8,170 bases of DNA from contig JAJZDO010000684.1 in the NCBI GenBank assembly GCA_021805955.1, positions 1-8,170 on the forward strand, written 5' to 3'. The translations under genes and the position numbers were made by a program. The notes under the pieces are model-generated. The model was not told the origin of the DNA, made no database searches, and saw only the letters and a program-made list of their open reading frames with translations. The stretch comes from Acidobacteriota bacterium (GTDB lineage: Bacteria; Acidobacteriota; Terriglobia; Terriglobales; Acidobacteriaceae). Within the stretch, counting starts at the first letter, position 1. The number at the start of each line of letters is the position of its first letter. Positions 7,126 through 8,170 of the stretch are shown piece after piece.

Positions 7126-7419
7126 ATGAAGAAATTGTTTGCGATCGCAGGTTTGTCGCTGTTTCTGCTCCCATTCAGCGGCTGCGCTCACCCCCAACCT
7201 CCTCCGTACTACGCGCCGCCGCCTCCAGGAGCGGTTGCCCGTCAAGGATTTAACAACGGCGTCGCCGCAGCACGCCACGATATCTCGCTCGGCATGCGGC
7301 CCAACGTCAATCGTCATCCTCGCTTCCGCAATCCGCCCGTACCCCCAGGCCAGCCCGCCCAAATCTACCGCAACAATTTCCGCCGCGGCTACCGCCTCAC
7401 CTACCGCGGCGGACGCTGA
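7126..7419 (+). CDS. Small Pro/Arg-rich lipoprotein of unknown function
   Basis: The 97-residue product starts MKKLFAIAGLSLFLLPFSGC: two lysines, a hydrophobic core and the lipobox FSGC with Cys20 as the predicted lipidated residue, so it should be anchored in the cell envelope. The mature 78 residues begin with a proline-rich tether (PQPPPYYAPPPP, 23-34) and are strikingly basic, with 12 Arg, 3 His, 15 Pro and a single acidic residue (Asp52). Two aromatic/glycine segments resemble each other loosely: QGFNNGVAAARHD (40-52) and NNFRRGYRLTYRGG (83-96). Comparable small proteins with an FxxG...D...H..YR..FRxGYxxxY pattern occur in acidobacteria as far as I recall, but I know no function. ATG 7126 is supported by GAGGG at 7113-7117, 8 bases upstream, and by the signal peptide. 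The gene is divergent from rpsU and stands alone, preceded by two leader hairpins. Confidence 0.82.
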   Translation: MKKLFAIAGLSLFLLPFSGCAHPQPPPYYAPPPPGAVARQGFNNGVAAARHDISLGMRPNVNRHPRFRNPPVPPGQPAQIYRNNFRRGYRLTYRGGR

Positions 7420-7469
7420 GTTCCTCCCTCACCTTCGACAACGCCCGGTGCCAATCCTGCCACTTGATT

Positions 7470-7507
7470 CACCCCGGGTGCCCCAGGTCTCGTCTCTGAG
7501 ACCTGGG
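7470..7507. repeat. Palindromic intergenic repeat after the lipoprotein gene
   Basis: CACCC and GGGTG flank a single C (7470-7480). They are followed at once by a perfect 10-bp inverted repeat, CCCAGGTCTC (7482-7491) and GAGACCTGGG (7498-7507), with loop GTCTCT. No T tract follows on either strand, so a classical terminator is unlikely, although RNA folding here could protect or end the lipoprotein mRNA. I recall very similar elements, with a GGGTGCCCCAGGTCTC core, as abundant in acidobacterial intergenic DNA. The surrounding 7420-7617 holds no gene that I can support. Confidence 0.65.
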
Positions 7508-7617
7508 ATCGATCCTCCATCACGTGCAAATACGGCGGCCGACCTCGCCCTTCGGCTTTTCCCGCCTCTCTCGGCCACGCCCCCTCCCACCTCGTAAAAT
7601 GAAGCAGGCGACTCCTT

Positions 7618-7782
7618 ATGATTCGTTCCTATCAAGGCAAATCGCCAGTGATTCCGTAGTCCTGTTATGTGGATGCCTCCGCGCAAATCATCGGCGATGT
7701 CACACTCGGCGAGCATTCCAGCATCTGGATGAACGCCGTGGTGCGCGGCGATGTGCATTCCATCCGTATCGGGGCCAACTCC
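7618..7782 (+). pseudogene. Gamma-carbonic anhydrase family remnant (YrdA/PaaY-like)
   Basis: Translation from ATG 7618 gives MIRSYQGKSPVIP, then an in-frame TAG (codon 14, 7657-7659), then in the same frame SCYVDASAQIIGDVTLGEHS and SIWMNAVVRGDVHSIRIGANS (codons 15-55). This is a clear match to the N-terminus of left-handed beta-helix gamma-carbonic anhydrase-like proteins, in which VDxSAxxIGDVxxG and SIWxNxVxRGD are characteristic. After codon 55 the expected NIQD continuation is missing and the frame ends at TGA 7837-7839. Intact members are about 170-200 residues with zinc-ligand histidines further along, so this copy lacks the whole active site. The stop is a single-base change from sense codons such as CAG or AAG. 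Only AGGCGA, a weak ribosome binding site, precedes it. The remnant sits in repeat-rich DNA with no intact gene nearby. Readthrough or sequencing error could explain the TAG but not the lost C-terminal part. Confidence 0.85.
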
Positions 7783-8170
7783 ACGGCAGGCTGCAAGGGT
7801 CTGTTGTCTTCCGGTTGTGCTTCTGGAGACTCATCGTGAAGTGGATACCTGCGTTCAAAATCTCACTCTACCTGTAGCGGCTGGAAGTGTGTAGGATCAG
7901 ATGTCGCATTGTGACGGGGTGGTAGGGTGGGCCGAAGGAATGGCTGAATGAGTTTCTGCGATGGAATCAACCGTCCCTCATCGGCGAAACAAGCTGTGGG
8001 AATAGGCCGAATTTCCGCAGGGACACCCGAACGGCCTACCGCAAGGGCTAACGCCCTCCTGATTTTGCCGCACTTACGGCCCGACTGAAGTCGTGCCCTG
8101 ATACAAAGCCGCGGCGAACAGGCGTTTTTCGGAAGCCTGTAAAGCCGTGCCCTGCATACCAAGCGAACTT
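7783..8170. other. Gene-free tail after the carbonic anhydrase remnant
   Basis: No intact gene is visible in these 388 bases. Directly after the break in the remnant, the +2 frame reads through codons such as LLETHREVDTCVQNLTLPVA to TAG at 7892-7894. It looks codon-like but I do not recognise it, and it may be the end of another decayed gene. From about 7895 the sequence becomes non-coding, and from 8003 it is dominated by palindromes (separate entry). I saw no transposase fragment, no tRNA and no terminal inverted repeats of an insertion sequence. Confidence 0.5.
8003..8160. repeat. Cluster of REP-like palindromes
   Basis: Four inverted repeats follow one another: TAGGCCG/CGGCCTA (8003-8009 and 8032-8038, 22-base spacer); AGGGC/GCCCT with TAAC loop (8044-8057); GGCCCGACT/AGTCGTGCC, 9 bp with one mismatch around GA (8078-8097); and ACAGGC/GCCTGT with an 11-base loop (8118-8140). 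A direct repeat CGTGCCCTG occurs at 8092-8100 and 8146-8154, each followed by (C)ATAC. The CGACTGAAGTCGTGCCC core is, from memory, common in acidobacterial intergenic repeats. The cluster may continue past the window end. Any role, such as mRNA stability or a target of a REP-associated transposase, cannot be judged here. Confidence 0.6.

Noticed and set aside
7524..7877. A 117-codon plus-strand frame over the carbonic anhydrase remnant
   Set aside because: It is in a different frame from the recognisable carbonic anhydrase residues, is Arg/His/Pro-rich and resembles no family.
1..8170. A new multi-gene system such as a defence island, retron, CRISPR array or biosynthetic cluster
   Set aside because: All intact genes but one belong to well-known housekeeping families, there are no regularly spaced repeats, and the single unclassified gene stands alone.

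Overview
This is a chromosomal housekeeping stretch from a moderately GC-rich Gram-negative bacterium, most likely an acidobacterium (Acidobacteriota, Terriglobia-like). That placement is inferred from the character of the encoded proteins and from short palindromic intergenic repeats of a kind I associate with that phylum. No rRNA or other marker here settles it.

Layout, left to right: a 248-base gene-free end; glgC (ADP-glucose pyrophosphorylase) on the minus strand with a good sigma70-type promoter; a divergently transcribed ABC-F family ATPase of the Uup/YdiF type on the plus strand; then, 25 bases further on, ppc (phosphoenolpyruvate carboxylase), probably co-transcribed with it. ppc converges on rpsU (ribosomal protein bS21, minus strand), which has a clear intrinsic terminator, a strong Shine-Dalgarno sequence and a TTG start. 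Divergent from rpsU is a short leader holding two consecutive hairpins, followed by a small Pro/Arg-rich lipoprotein gene. The last 750 bases contain no intact gene. They hold a perfect 10-bp palindrome, the remains of a gamma-carbonic anhydrase gene (in-frame stop at codon 14, homology lost after codon 55, before the zinc ligands), and a cluster of REP-like palindromes running to the window end.

The intact genes serve general metabolism and translation: glycogen precursor synthesis (glgC), anaplerotic carbon fixation to oxaloacetate (ppc), ribosome function (bS21 and the ABC-F ATPase) and an envelope lipoprotein. They do not form an obvious single pathway. I found no defence system, CRISPR array, transposase, biosynthetic cluster or other new multi-gene system. 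The points most worth a second look are the carbonic anhydrase relic, the structured leader with its unclassified basic lipoprotein, the repeat cluster at the right end, and the contrast in translation signals between rpsU and the two large plus-strand genes.
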